Assembly: GCF_016342275.1 (NCBI RefSeq)
Contig: NZ_JAEIOT010000005.1
Span: forward strand, 186,001-250,000
DNA from: Corynebacterium marambiense
GTDB lineage: Bacteria; Actinomycetota; Actinomycetes; Mycobacteriales; Mycobacteriaceae
Reading direction: 5' to 3'
Length of the DNA stretch: 64,000 nt
The position numbers were made by a program, and so were the translations under genes. Under the pieces are notes generated by a model. The model made no database searches and had not been told where the DNA came from. It worked only from the letters and a program-made list of their open reading frames with translations. Positions 25,011-33,907 of this stretch are shown piece after piece. The first letter of the stretch is position 1. The number at the start of each line of letters is the position of its first letter.

Positions 25011-26693
25011 TCAGTTCCGCCCGTGTTCGAGGACGGTGTCGGCACGGTGTCCCAGCCAGGCTTCGAGGGTGAGCATCCCTCCCGAGAGGGTGGCTGTGTC
25101 GTCGAAGCCGTGCTGCGTGAGGAGACGGTACGCGAGGTAGGAGCGCACGCCGGAGGCGCACAGGATCCGGAGGGGCCTTCCGTCCGCTGCGTCGCGGACC
25201 TCATCGATGCGGTCGCGTAGTTCGGTGTGTGCGATGGTCAGTGCTCCGGGGATCCGCACGGCATCGACCTCGGCCGCACCTCGGACGTCGAGGATCAGGC
25301 AGTCGCGCTGCACCTCGGGCAGGTCCTGCGGGTACCAGAGTCGCACCGTGCCGTCGGTGACGTTCGCGGCGATCATGCCGAGCATGTTCACGGGGTCCTT
25401 GGCCGCGCCGTAGGGCGGGGAGTACGCGAGATCGAGGTCGATGAGGTCGGCGGCGGTCATGCGGGCGCGCAGTGCGGTGGCGAGGACGTCGATCCGCTTG
25501 TCGACGCCGTCCGCCCCGTGTGCCTGCGCACCGAGGAGTGTGCCGTCCTCGGCGTGGACGTGCGCGAGGAGATGGACCTGCGTCGCGCCCGGGAAGTAGC
25601 CGGCGTGCTGCAGGGGGTGCAGGTGCACCGTGAAGTACGGTATCCCGGCCGCCTCGAGCGCCGAACGGTTGGCGCCGGTCATCGCGACGGTCGCCTCGCC
25701 GACACGCACGATGGCGGTGCCCAGCGGCTGCGGCGTCGGGCGGGATGTACCCGGCCGGAGGATGTCGTCGGCGACCAGCCTGCCCGCGCGGTTCGCCGGG
25801 CCGGCGAGAGCCACCGGGCGTCGGGCCCCGGTGACGGGATCGGTGTCGGCGACGGCGTCACCGACGGCCCACACGTCGTCCAGGTTGGTGCGTCCGTGTT
25901 CGTCGACGATGATCGCCCCGCGCTCGCAGGCGACCCCGGCTTCCCCGAACACGGCGGTGTCGGGGCGCACGCCGACCGACAGGACGATCAGGTCGGCACT
26001 CAGCCGGGTGCCGTCGGAGAGGACCACGGTGTCCGCGTCGTCCCCGGTTTCGACCCGCTCCGCGGCGACCCCCGTCCGGACGGTGACGCCGGTGCGTTCG
26101 AGTTCCGCGGTCACCGGGCCGGCGATCTCCCGCTCCACGGGCGGGAGGATGTGGTCGGCGAGTTCCACCAGGTCCACCCGGAGCCCCGCCAGCGCCAGCG
26201 CCTCGGCGGCCTCGACCCCGATGAAACCGGCGCCGAGGACGACCGCGTTCCGGTCGCCCGAGGTCACCCGGTCCCGCAGTGTCGTCGCATCGTCGACGGT
26301 GCGCAGCGTGGAGACCCTGGGGGAGTCGAGTCCCGGAACGGGCGGGAGGAAGGGCTTCGCACCGGGGGCGAGCACCAGTGCGTCGTAGGAGATCCGGATG
26401 TTCCCGTCGGGTGTATCGACGGAGAGGGTGCGGGTCGCGGCGTCGAGGCCGACGACATCGTGGTGGACGCGGACGTCGATGTCGAGTGCCGCGCGCAGGG
26501 ACTCCGGGGTCTGGACGAGCAGTGCGCCCGGGTCGGTGATCTCCCCGCCCACGTAGTAGGGGAGTCCGCAGTTGGCGAAGGACGGGTGGGGGCCGCGTTC
26601 GAGGACGATGATCTCGGCGGATTCGTCCAGGCGGCGGGCGCGGGCGGCGCAGCTCATTCCGCCTGCGACACCTCCGACGATGACGAGTCTCAT
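25011..26693 (-). CDS. CoA-disulfide reductase with C-terminal rhodanese domain
   Basis: A 560-residue flavoprotein. It starts with the FAD motif VIVGGVAGG (ATG 26693; upstream extension is not family-like), carries the single active Cys of CoA-disulfide reductases at residue 42 (SFANCGLPYYVGG), an NAD(P) motif VVLGAGFIGVE, the second FAD motif VWAVGDA, a dimerisation domain, and from about residue 455 a rhodanese domain with active Cys512 (ILCASGVRSY). Such fusions reduce CoA persulfides or polysulfides and move sulfane sulfur. It is the first gene of the set followed by the CstR-like repressor 52 bp downstream. Confidence 0.9.
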   Translation of the reverse strand: MRLVIVGGVAGGMSCAARARRLDESAEIIVLERGPHPSFANCGLPYYVGGEITDPGALLVQTPESLRAALDIDVRVHHDVVGLDAATRTLSVDTPDGNIRISYDALVLAPGAKPFLPPVPGLDSPRVSTLRTVDDATTLRDRVTSGDRNAVVLGAGFIGVEAAEALALAGLRVDLVELADHILPPVEREIAGPVTAELERTGVTVRTGVAAERVETGDDADTVVLSDGTRLSADLIVLSVGVRPDTAVFGEAGVACERGAIIVDEHGRTNLDDVWAVGDAVADTDPVTGARRPVALAGPANRAGRLVADDILRPGTSRPTPQPLGTAIVRVGEATVAMTGANRSALEAAGIPYFTVHLHPLQHAGYFPGATQVHLLAHVHAEDGTLLGAQAHGADGVDKRIDVLATALRARMTAADLIDLDLAYSPPYGAAKDPVNMLGMIAANVTDGTVRLWYPQDLPEVQRDCLILDVRGAAEVDAVRIPGALTIAHTELRDRIDEVRDAADGRPLRILCASGVRSYLAYRLLTQHGFDDTATLSGGMLTLEAWLGHRADTVLEHGRN

Positions 26694-26738
26694 GGTGTGC
26701 TCCTGTTGGTGTCGGTGGTGGATGTACCGGTACGGCGA

Positions 26739-26768
26739 AATATACCCCCCGGGGTATATGGGTGGCAA
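26739..26768 (-). promoter_or_regulatory. Promoter with CsoR/CstR operator in the spacer
   Basis: On the minus strand TTGCCA (26768-26763) and TATATT (26744-26739) are separated by 18 bases. The spacer is filled by ATATACCCC-CC-GGGGTATAT on the plus strand (26740-26759), a nine-base inverted repeat with the central G/C tract typical of CsoR-family operators. Repressor binding would cover the -10. Confidence 0.75.
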
Positions 26769-26800
26769 GTGCCAGCCCCGTACCGGCGCCGCAGGAACGC

Positions 26801-26846
26801 GGGACGGCCCCCGCACCATTCCTTCCGGATGTGCGGGGGCCGTCCC
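26801..26846 (-). terminator. Terminator of the extracellular nuclease gene
   Basis: GGGACGGCCCCCGCAC (26801-26816) pairs perfectly with GTGCGGGGGCCGTCCC (26831-26846) around a 14-base loop, just beyond the nuclease stop at 26866. The T-run is weak. Confidence 0.7.
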
Positions 26847-26865
26847 CGTGAAAACCACCGTGTGG

Positions 26866-29571
26866 TCAGCGGTGGAACAGCCCAAGGAATGCGGGGAGTC
26901 CGGTGAGCCACGCGATCAGCGCGCCGAGGCCGAGTAACGCCAGGAATCCCGCCACCACCGCCCGGACAGTCAAATCCTGCACCAAATCCTGCACCGCCGC
27001 CGTTGATCCATCCGGCGTTCCGGGTTCGGGAACCCCCGGTCCGGGATCCACGTCGCCGGGTGTGCCGCCACCGAGGGAGAGCCCGACCTTGATCGGATCG
27101 TGGTCGGAGGCCCGGAACGGGTCGGGTGAGAAGAGATCTACCGCGTTGAAGTTCCGCCTCGAGTACTCGAACGCGGTGGACTCGTCGGCGTTGATGTCCC
27201 ACACATCGGCACCCGTGGTCACCGCCATGCCCCGCTGGTTGGCCAGCACATGGTCGAGGGAACCCAGACGACCCCCGTACTGGTAGCTCGTCCCGGCATC
27301 GAAGTGCCGGCCGACGTTGGTGAATCCGGCGTCCTCGATGACCCGCACCGCGTCCTCGCGGGAATAGGAGTTGAGGTCCCCGATGATGAACTGCGGGAGA
27401 TCACCCCAGTCCCTCTGGCCCGCGAGCCACCTGACCAGCGCCCGGGACTGCGCGGTACGCAACCTGGCGTTGTTGCCCTGACCGTCGCCGGTGTCCACGT
27501 CACCGCGGGCGACAGACCCCTTCGACTTGAAGTGGTTGACCACCGCCACGATGTGCGTGCCACCGTCCACCGGTGCGAACTCCTGGGCGAGGGGCTCCCG
27601 GGCGATGCCGGTGAAGGCGTCGTCCATGAGAATCCGGGACTCACCGACCGGGCGGACGCGCGCCGGATCGTAGATGAAGGCGGTGCGGATCACGTCACCG
27701 GTGCCCGGCCCACCCGGAACAGTCGCCGGAGAAGGTACCGCGGCCCAGTTCCCGCCCGCAGCGTTCAGTGCGTCAACCAGCTGATTGAGCGTGGCGTCGC
27801 GGTCGTGTCCGAACCGGGAACTGTCCTCGATCTCCTCCAACCCGAGAATGTCAGCGTCGAGGGTGTTGATCGCGGAGACGATCTTCACCCGCTGGTCCGC
27901 CAGTGCCTCCGGTGTGTACGCACCGCGGACCGTGCACCGGTCACCGGTCACCGGAGTACCGGCACGGTCCGTGACCGGAGCGCACCCCGGTTCGTCGCGG
28001 CCGAGATCGGTGAAGAAGTTGAGGACGTTGAAGCTCGCCAGGCTCGTGTCGCCGCCGACGGAATCCGGGCCACCGCGTTCGGCGTCCCGGCCGGAGGTCC
28101 ATGAGACCGGCAGTGTGTCGGCCGGAGTCGTGCCGTCGACGGGCGTGGTCGGCTGCAGGGTCCAGGCCCCGAAGAAGTAGCCCAGTACCATCGGCCGGGA
28201 GAAGGCCACGTGATCCCCGGTGCGAAGGGGGCGGGTTTCCCCGTCGGCGCTGAGATACGGGAGTGGCACGTCGCGGGCCTCACTGTTGCGGAGGAAATCC
28301 CGGGAACTGCCGTCGTCGATCGTGAGCGGTCGACGCGCGTTGTCCCATTCGTACGCGACAGCGGCCGCGCCGGGCTCGACCACGTCGGTCGCCTGGAACA
28401 GCGGGGTCTCACCCGCGACGACGCCGAAACTGCCGTACCTGTTGAGGTTGTAGTTCTCGGTCACCGTGTGCGCACCCGCAGGCTGGAACAGCATGCCCTC
28501 GTGGGCCTCCCGCAGGGCGGGGTCCTCGGGGACCGTGTCGGTGATCGGAGTGACCGCTTCCGCGCAGTCGGATGTAGTCGCCGCGTCGACCGGAACGAAT
28601 CGCCCCGCGACCTGTGTCTGTCCGTGGAACTCCGACACCTTTCCGGTGACGGCCACGCAGCTCCCGATGAGATCGGGGGAGGGCTCGGAACCCCGGCCGG
28701 TGTAGATGAAGACACCCGTGGACGCCGCATCCGCGCCGTGGAGCCGGCCGGTTCCGCCGGTCTGCAGCGCGAAACCACCTAGTCCGCCGTCTGGCCAGGT
28801 GGCGGTGATGATTCCGGTGGTGCGCACCTCCTCATCCACGAGCGGGGAGACGTCACCCACGCCCTGGATCTCCGCAATCGTCACCTCTCGGGGATCGGCG
28901 GGGCCGGGTGTTCCGGGATCCGGTTCGGGATCAGCGACCGTGGCGCCCATGGCTGCGCCGCCCGAGTACCTCGGGGAGGGGACGGTGGCGGTGAAATCCG
29001 TGGCATTGTCGTCGGTGTCCGCCCCGTCGTCACCGCGGATGGCCGCCAGAGTGTTGTCCAGAGGCTGTGCTGGGGTGCCCTCGGAGACCGCCGCGCCGCC
29101 GTAGCCGAGGATGTCCACGGCGGAACCGCCGGCAACTTCGGCGTTGAACGGGGTGGCGTCGGTGGCCAGGACCACCGCACCGGCCCTGCTACCCACCGCG
29201 AGCTGCGGTGCGTCGATGTCCGCCGTGAAGTCGACGGTGCCACCGGATCCCCGTGCCCCGCGGACCAGCAGATGGGAGCGCGGTGCGATAGTCCCCGTCA
29301 GCTCACTGATCTGTCCGGGGTTCGCCGCCGTGTTTTGCGCGGAGAGGTACTGCAGGGTCCACCCGTCGACACTGATGGGAGAACCGGTCGGGTTGTACAG
29401 CTCGATGAAGTCCGAGGTGAGCGCGGCACCCTTGTTTCCGCCTCCGCCATAGACCTGGCTGATGACGATGTTGTCGCCCTCGGGGGTGGCCGTGGCCGGG
29501 AGCAGCCCCGTTAGGATGGTTACTCCGACGGTGGCCAGTGCTGCCGCGGTGAGGGAGAATCGCCGTGTCAT
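26866..29571 (-). CDS. Surface-anchored extracellular nuclease (ExeM/NucH type)
   Basis: A 901-residue secreted protein: signal peptide (residues 1-28), a lamin-tail domain (about 33-180: VISQVYGGGGNKGAALTSDFIELYN), an OB-fold-type nucleic-acid-binding section (about 230-330), and a C-terminal endonuclease/exonuclease/phosphatase catalytic domain (NVLNFF, ILGLEEIED, VVNHFKSKG, IIGDLNSYSRED, SLDHVLAN, ASDHDPI). A Pro/Gly linker and a transmembrane helix (AVVAGFLALLGLGALIAWL) end the protein, so it should stay on the envelope. It begins 14 bp after the 5'-nucleotidase gene, pointing to joint use in nucleic-acid scavenging. Confidence 0.9.
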   Translation of the reverse strand: MTRRFSLTAAALATVGVTILTGLLPATATPEGDNIVISQVYGGGGNKGAALTSDFIELYNPTGSPISVDGWTLQYLSAQNTAANPGQISELTGTIAPRSHLLVRGARGSGGTVDFTADIDAPQLAVGSRAGAVVLATDATPFNAEVAGGSAVDILGYGGAAVSEGTPAQPLDNTLAAIRGDDGADTDDNATDFTATVPSPRYSGGAAMGATVADPEPDPGTPGPADPREVTIAEIQGVGDVSPLVDEEVRTTGIITATWPDGGLGGFALQTGGTGRLHGADAASTGVFIYTGRGSEPSPDLIGSCVAVTGKVSEFHGQTQVAGRFVPVDAATTSDCAEAVTPITDTVPEDPALREAHEGMLFQPAGAHTVTENYNLNRYGSFGVVAGETPLFQATDVVEPGAAAVAYEWDNARRPLTIDDGSSRDFLRNSEARDVPLPYLSADGETRPLRTGDHVAFSRPMVLGYFFGAWTLQPTTPVDGTTPADTLPVSWTSGRDAERGGPDSVGGDTSLASFNVLNFFTDLGRDEPGCAPVTDRAGTPVTGDRCTVRGAYTPEALADQRVKIVSAINTLDADILGLEEIEDSSRFGHDRDATLNQLVDALNAAGGNWAAVPSPATVPGGPGTGDVIRTAFIYDPARVRPVGESRILMDDAFTGIAREPLAQEFAPVDGGTHIVAVVNHFKSKGSVARGDVDTGDGQGNNARLRTAQSRALVRWLAGQRDWGDLPQFIIGDLNSYSREDAVRVIEDAGFTNVGRHFDAGTSYQYGGRLGSLDHVLANQRGMAVTTGADVWDINADESTAFEYSRRNFNAVDLFSPDPFRASDHDPIKVGLSLGGGTPGDVDPGPGVPEPGTPDGSTAAVQDLVQDLTVRAVVAGFLALLGLGALIAWLTGLPAFLGLFHR

Positions 29572-29585
29572 GTCGTCTCCCCCCG

Positions 29586-31652
29586 TCAGCGGACGTGCAG
29601 CCAGGTCAGTAGCAGGGCGATGAGGGCCACGATTCCGCCGCCGATGATATAGCCGAAGTTGCCCAGTCGGCTGGAGACCATGTCGACATCGGAGCTCAGT
29701 GCGGAGGTGCTGCCTGCTGCGGAGTGGTCGGGTGCCTGCGTTGGGCCATCCGTGACGGTGAGCGGCAGCTCGGCTACGGTCCCGGAGTCCGTTTCGATGT
29801 GGAGGATCAGGTTGTTGGAACCGCCCGGAACGGTCAGGGTCGCGGAGGCGCGGCCGGTCTCGTCGTTAGTCGGGACGATGGTGTTGTCCACCGGGACCGT
29901 CACCTTCTCGTCACCCAGGGTAACGGTGACGTTCTCGGCGACCGGCTCGCCGCCGGTGTAGGAGAGTGAGAACAGGTTGACCGTGATCTCGGAACCGGCC
30001 GTCACGGAGCCGTCGTCGGCGGCGCCGTCAAGGTGGACGCCGATGGAGGTCTGCTGATGACGGGGAGCGATGTTCGGGTTGGCGGCGAGGTAGCTGATGA
30101 ACAGGTCGACGTCCATAAGACCGGTGTCGGTGAAGGTGTTTGATCCGGTCTGCGTGCCGAAGGCGGTGAAGCTGTCGCCCTCGTTGAGCAGGAACCTGTT
30201 GCCTGCGACGCGGTAGGTGGCTGCGGGATCGATCGGGGTGCCGTTGACCAGGACCCGGGTGATTCTGGATCCCTGTTCACCGGCCGGATCGTAGATATAG
30301 GTGACGTTGGATGAGAGCCCGAGCGCCAGACGCGGGCGGGACTGCCCCGGCTTCCACTGCTGTTCCAACAGCTCGATGAACTGTGCACCGGTTATGTCGA
30401 CTGTGCCGATCGGGTTGCCGAAGGGCTGGACCTGGTATGCGTCAGCGAAGGTCACCTCGCCGGCCGCGAGGTCCGCCCGCACACCGCCTGCGTTCATGAC
30501 ACCGATGTCGGCTTTCAGCGCCGTCTTCGCGTTGATGGAATCGAGTGCCACGTCAGCGAGGAGGCTGTTCAGCGAGGACTCCACTCCCCGGTTGCCGCCG
30601 GTTTCGCCGTCCGCTGAGTCACGGCCGCGGAGGAAAGCACCGGGCACCGTGGCGACAACTCGCTGGCCCTCCTCGGCCGCGGCCTCCTCGGCTGCGGTGA
30701 CGATTGCGTGGACCTCGGGGTCGGGGGTTTCGCCGCACTCCGTCCAGATGTCGTCGGCGGTGTGGTTGGAGGCGGTGACCGAGCTGATCTCACCGGTCGT
30801 AGGATCGATTACGATGTCGATGTCGGAGAGCAGCCGCCCGTATTCGCCGGGTTGGACGACGACGAGAGGCTGGCGGCCTTCGCGCGCGGGGCCGGTTTCG
30901 AGTGTCTCCCGATGGGTGTGTCCGGCGACGACGGCGTCGAACGCGTCGCTGAATCCGGAATCCACATGGACCCCCTCATGGACGAGCCCGACGATGACGT
31001 CAGCCTCGTCCGCCGCGGCGATCCGCTCGGCCTCGGCGTTCATCGCCGCGACGGGCTCATCGAACCGGAGCCCGACGACGCCGTCCGGATTGACGATGGA
31101 GGGAGTCTCGGCGGTCACTCCGCCGACGTAGGCGATCCGGATCCCGGATGCGGTGGTGATGATGTGGCTGGGTGCCGGTGCTGGATCGGCTCCGGTGATG
31201 TTCGCCGCGATGTACGGGAACTTCGCCTGGCCGGTGCCGTCGAAAGAGACTCGGGCGCTGACGTCCTCGACGCCGTTGTCGAACTCGTGGTTGCCGAGCG
31301 CGGAGACATCCAAGCCCATAGCGTTGAACGCGTCCAGGATCGGCTTATCGCGGAGAATCGAAGAGACGAAGGGAGACCCACCGATGAGGTCGCCGGCGGC
31401 GACGAAGTTCGTGTCGGGGTTGCGGCCCCGTTCAGCGTTGATATAGCAGGCCAGTGCGGCTGCGCCTGGGTCGACCAGGGCGCCACCGCGGCCGTGCACG
31501 GCGGAGATGTGGCCGTGGAAGTCACTGGTGGCGAGGATGTTGAGGGTGACTGGCGTCACCTCTTCTGCACCCGCGAGCGGTGCTGCCAGGCCGCTGAAGA
31601 CCAGTGCGCCGACGGTCAGTGCGGAGAGGAAGGAGTGGCGGTAAATGGTCAT
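29586..31652 (-). CDS. Surface-anchored 5'-nucleotidase/UDP-sugar hydrolase
   Basis: A 688-residue secreted metallophosphoesterase from ATG 31652. After the signal peptide (SALTVGALVFSGLAAPLAGAEE) the metal sites ATSDFHGH, GDLIGG, GNHEFD and GHTHRE are visible, followed by the 5'-nucleotidase C-terminal domain (MNAGGVRADL, YQVQPFGNP). An Ig-like domain (about 545-625) and a C-terminal helix (YIIGGGIVALIALLLTWLHVR) follow. It removes phosphate from nucleotides or hydrolyses UDP-sugars outside the cell. First gene of the pair with the nuclease. A phosphate-starvation control is likely from related species, but no clear PHO box was identified. Confidence 0.9.
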   Translation of the reverse strand: MTIYRHSFLSALTVGALVFSGLAAPLAGAEEVTPVTLNILATSDFHGHISAVHGRGGALVDPGAAALACYINAERGRNPDTNFVAAGDLIGGSPFVSSILRDKPILDAFNAMGLDVSALGNHEFDNGVEDVSARVSFDGTGQAKFPYIAANITGADPAPAPSHIITTASGIRIAYVGGVTAETPSIVNPDGVVGLRFDEPVAAMNAEAERIAAADEADVIVGLVHEGVHVDSGFSDAFDAVVAGHTHRETLETGPAREGRQPLVVVQPGEYGRLLSDIDIVIDPTTGEISSVTASNHTADDIWTECGETPDPEVHAIVTAAEEAAAEEGQRVVATVPGAFLRGRDSADGETGGNRGVESSLNSLLADVALDSINAKTALKADIGVMNAGGVRADLAAGEVTFADAYQVQPFGNPIGTVDITGAQFIELLEQQWKPGQSRPRLALGLSSNVTYIYDPAGEQGSRITRVLVNGTPIDPAATYRVAGNRFLLNEGDSFTAFGTQTGSNTFTDTGLMDVDLFISYLAANPNIAPRHQQTSIGVHLDGAADDGSVTAGSEITVNLFSLSYTGGEPVAENVTVTLGDEKVTVPVDNTIVPTNDETGRASATLTVPGGSNNLILHIETDSGTVAELPLTVTDGPTQAPDHSAAGSTSALSSDVDMVSSRLGNFGYIIGGGIVALIALLLTWLHVR

Positions 31653-31842
31653 TGCGGGATCGCTCCAAGGGGGACATAAAACGCGGATCACGGTCCCTCG
31701 CAGTTAATCAACGAATCACTCTCCTGGCGGGGAAATGGTTGATGTGCTGTTTTCTCCGCTTGGGGGTTCTTCGTTCGCTCCCCGTGAATTCATCCCGCCG
31801 TCACCCGGGCCAGCCCCGGAACGGGGGTGGGTGGTGCGGGTG

Positions 31843-32262
31843 CTACTCCTCGTCCGGGGTGTCACCGTTTTTCGCGGCGTCTCCGGCAGTGGCTTCGCGG
31901 GCGGCGGCGGCCGCACGTTCTTCGGCGAGTGTGGTCCGCGCCTTCCGCAGCCACTCCGGCTGATCGGCGAGAAGATCCTTGATCTCCCCGGTAGTCAGTG
32001 GCCGGTCCATGTCGTTGCGCTTCAGCGCAGCGACGGTGACCCCCAGTTTCCGGGCGACCTCGGGGCGGGGATGGGGGCCGGTTGCCCGGAGATCCGTCAA
32101 CCACTGCGGGGGATTCTGCAGCAATTCGGCGAATTCCGCATGGGTGAGTGCGTTACGCTGGAACTCCTCTGGTGCCGCAGGTAGGTAGATGCCTAGTTTC
32201 TTGGCGGCGGTGAGTGGTTTCATCGCGGTGCTCGACGGCGGACGTACTTCAGGTTCTGTCAT
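31843..32262 (-). CDS. DUF5997 family protein
   Basis: A 139-residue acidic/helical protein; MKPLTAAKKLGIYLPAAPEEFQ, then HAEFAELLQNPPQWL...LRATGPHPRPEVARKLGVTV, then LADQPEWLRKAR match the DUF5997 family of actinobacteria as I recall it. It is divergent from a LysR-type effector domain gene, only 23 bases between start codons. A TACCGT box six bases before ATG 32262 suggests a leaderless mRNA. Function unknown; helix content and position suggest a regulatory role. Confidence 0.75.
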   Translation of the reverse strand: MTEPEVRPPSSTAMKPLTAAKKLGIYLPAAPEEFQRNALTHAEFAELLQNPPQWLTDLRATGPHPRPEVARKLGVTVAALKRNDMDRPLTTGEIKDLLADQPEWLRKARTTLAEERAAAAAREATAGDAAKNGDTPDEE

Positions 32263-32269
32263 TGCTTCA

Positions 32270-32278
32270 CGGTAACAT
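32270..32278. promoter_or_regulatory. Overlapping divergent -10 boxes
   Basis: TACCGT on the minus strand (32275-32270) and TAACAT on the plus strand (32273-32278) overlap. Each ends six or seven bases from its own ATG, so the two divergent leaderless genes would share one promoter core. Confidence 0.5.
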
Positions 32279-32285
32279 TCCCGGC

Positions 32286-32996
32286 ATGAATCTCCGTAGC
32301 TCCGAGCCTGCTCTGTCCATTAGTTTCGTCACGGGTACGGCGCCGGGTAAGTGGTTCGACAGGTTCGGGGAGCGGACCGGTCACCGGGAACCGGTGACCG
32401 GGGAGAGCATCGATCCGATGGCGGAGCTCATCGATGGTCAGGCGGACCTGGTTCTCGTCCGGCTTCCTGATCCCCGGATAGACGACACGTACCACCTCGT
32501 GCGTCTCTACGAGGAGGAACCCGGGATCGCTGTCCCCAAGGACAGTGAACTTTCCCTCGTGGACACGCTAGGCAGGGGCGATATCTCAGACCAGACGGTC
32601 TTCTATACCCCGGATGTCGACGGCCGCGTCGATGTCCGGGCGGTAGGGGAGGCGGTGGACGTCGTCGCGACGGGTGTGGGTGTCGTCCTCGCCCCGCGAC
32701 CGTTGCTGAGGCGGCTCGGGTCCCGAAGGACCGAGAACCGCGGGTACCGTGACGGATCTCCGACGACGATCGCTCTCGTGTGGCGGGTGCTGGATGACTG
32801 CGATGTGATCCAGGACTTCGTCGGCGTCGCGAGGGGACGGACGGGGGCTAGCTCCAGAACTGCTCAACCGAAGCGGACGGCGTCGGAGAAGGCGGCGGCG
32901 AAGAAGGTGCGTCGGGCCGCCACCGAGGGTGTACCCCGGCGCAAACCCGTGGGACGCGGTGGGACCGGGGCGGCGCGCCGCCGCGGTCGCAGGTGA
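32286..32996 (+). CDS. LysR-type substrate-binding domain protein without DNA-binding domain
   Basis: A 236-residue protein beginning directly with a periplasmic-binding-like fold of the LysR effector type (LSISFVTGTAPGKWFDRF...DLVLVRLPDPRIDDTYHLVRLYEEEPGIAVPKDSELSL, then VATGVGVVLAPRPLLRRL). No helix-turn-helix precedes it: the start is set at ATG 32286 and only about 20 bases separate it from the divergent start. The C-terminal 45 residues are highly basic (KAAAKKVRRAA, ARRRGRR), possibly an unspecific nucleic-acid-binding tail. Probably works with the divergent DUF5997 gene. Confidence 0.75.
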   Translation: MNLRSSEPALSISFVTGTAPGKWFDRFGERTGHREPVTGESIDPMAELIDGQADLVLVRLPDPRIDDTYHLVRLYEEEPGIAVPKDSELSLVDTLGRGDISDQTVFYTPDVDGRVDVRAVGEAVDVVATGVGVVLAPRPLLRRLGSRRTENRGYRDGSPTTIALVWRVLDDCDVIQDFVGVARGRTGASSRTAQPKRTASEKAAAKKVRRAATEGVPRRKPVGRGGTGAARRRGRR

Positions 32997-33145
32997 ACCG
33001 TGCCCTGTTCAGGTGAACCTGAAAGATATTATCACATGGTTGTCTCGGGAGTATGACGGGCGTATATCAAAAGTGGCGTCATCTCCTCGGCGGTGTCATA
33101 GTGAGTGATGCACTGACCATCTACCTGCTTAGGACCTGATTCTCA

Positions 33146-33823
33146 ATGACCAAGAAAACCCGTACCCGTATTCTCGCCGGTATCGCAGCACTGGGCATCT
33201 CTTTCAGTGTGGTCGCCTGCTCGCAAGAGGCCAAGAACGACCTGGACGCTGCCACCGACAAGGTTTCGGAGGCCGCTTCTGACGCCGGAGACGCCGTCAA
33301 GGAAGGTGTGGAGGAGGCCAAGGACGCAGCTGAAGATGCGGCAGCTGATGCCACGGGCGCAGCCGATGACGGTGCCAACAAAGTCAAGGGGGCAGCCGAG
33401 GAAGCCAAGGACGACGCAAAGGATGCGATGAACGACGCCGAGAACAAGACCGACGTCACCGATGCCGCAGGCAGGGCGGTCGCCGTCCCCACCCCGATCG
33501 TCGAGATGTACGAGTCAATGGGCGGCACCGCCGGTCACCTCGGCGAGCTGACCGACCTCAAGGAGAAGGACGGCCGTTACCTCGCCGCCTTCAACGAGGG
33601 TTACTACATCGCCTACTCTAAGGACACCGGTGCACAGCGTCTGAACGGAAAGATTGCCGAGACCTGGATGTCCGAGGGAGGCCTTGAGTCCGAGTTGGGT
33701 TTGCCCACCGCCTATGAGGTCGAGCGTAAGGACGGCAACGGCTGGACCCAGAACTTCGAGCACGGAGATATCATCTGGTCTCAGACCGACGGCGCCTGGG
33801 GTTCCACGATCGAGAAGAACTAG
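33146..33823 (+). CDS. LGFP-repeat lipoprotein with helical LEA-like region
   Basis: A 225-residue lipoprotein: signal (KKTRTRILAGIAALGISFSV) and lipobox VVAC with Cys25, then about 75 residues of Ala/Asp/Glu/Lys-rich helix with an 11-residue-like periodicity (SEAASDAGDAVKEGVEEAKD), then at least one LGFP-type repeat region (GGTAGHLGELTDLKEKDGRYLAAFNEGYY; GGLESELGLPTAYE...NFEHGDIIWS). LGFP repeats occur in corynebacterial envelope proteins such as mycolyltransferases, where they are thought to bind the cell wall. A wall-membrane tether is a reasonable reading. Confidence 0.85.
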   Translation: MTKKTRTRILAGIAALGISFSVVACSQEAKNDLDAATDKVSEAASDAGDAVKEGVEEAKDAAEDAAADATGAADDGANKVKGAAEEAKDDAKDAMNDAENKTDVTDAAGRAVAVPTPIVEMYESMGGTAGHLGELTDLKEKDGRYLAAFNEGYYIAYSKDTGAQRLNGKIAETWMSEGGLESELGLPTAYEVERKDGNGWTQNFEHGDIIWSQTDGAWGSTIEKN

Positions 33824-33879
33824 TTCGGACGCAGATACAGTTGTCCCGTCTGATGGCGGAGTGAATATCCGATGAGAGG

Positions 33880-33907
33880 ATCCCCGGTGACGACCGGGGA
33901 TTCTTTC
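33880..33907 (+). terminator. Terminator of the LGFP lipoprotein gene
   Basis: ATCCCCGGT-GACG-ACCGGGGAT is followed by TCTTTC, a compact rho-independent terminator. Confidence 0.85.

Noticed and set aside
25227..26906. 559-codon plus-strand frame opposite the CoA-disulfide reductase gene
   Set aside because: Antisense shadow rich in Val, Gly, Asp and Arg; the reductase-rhodanese on the other strand is unambiguous.
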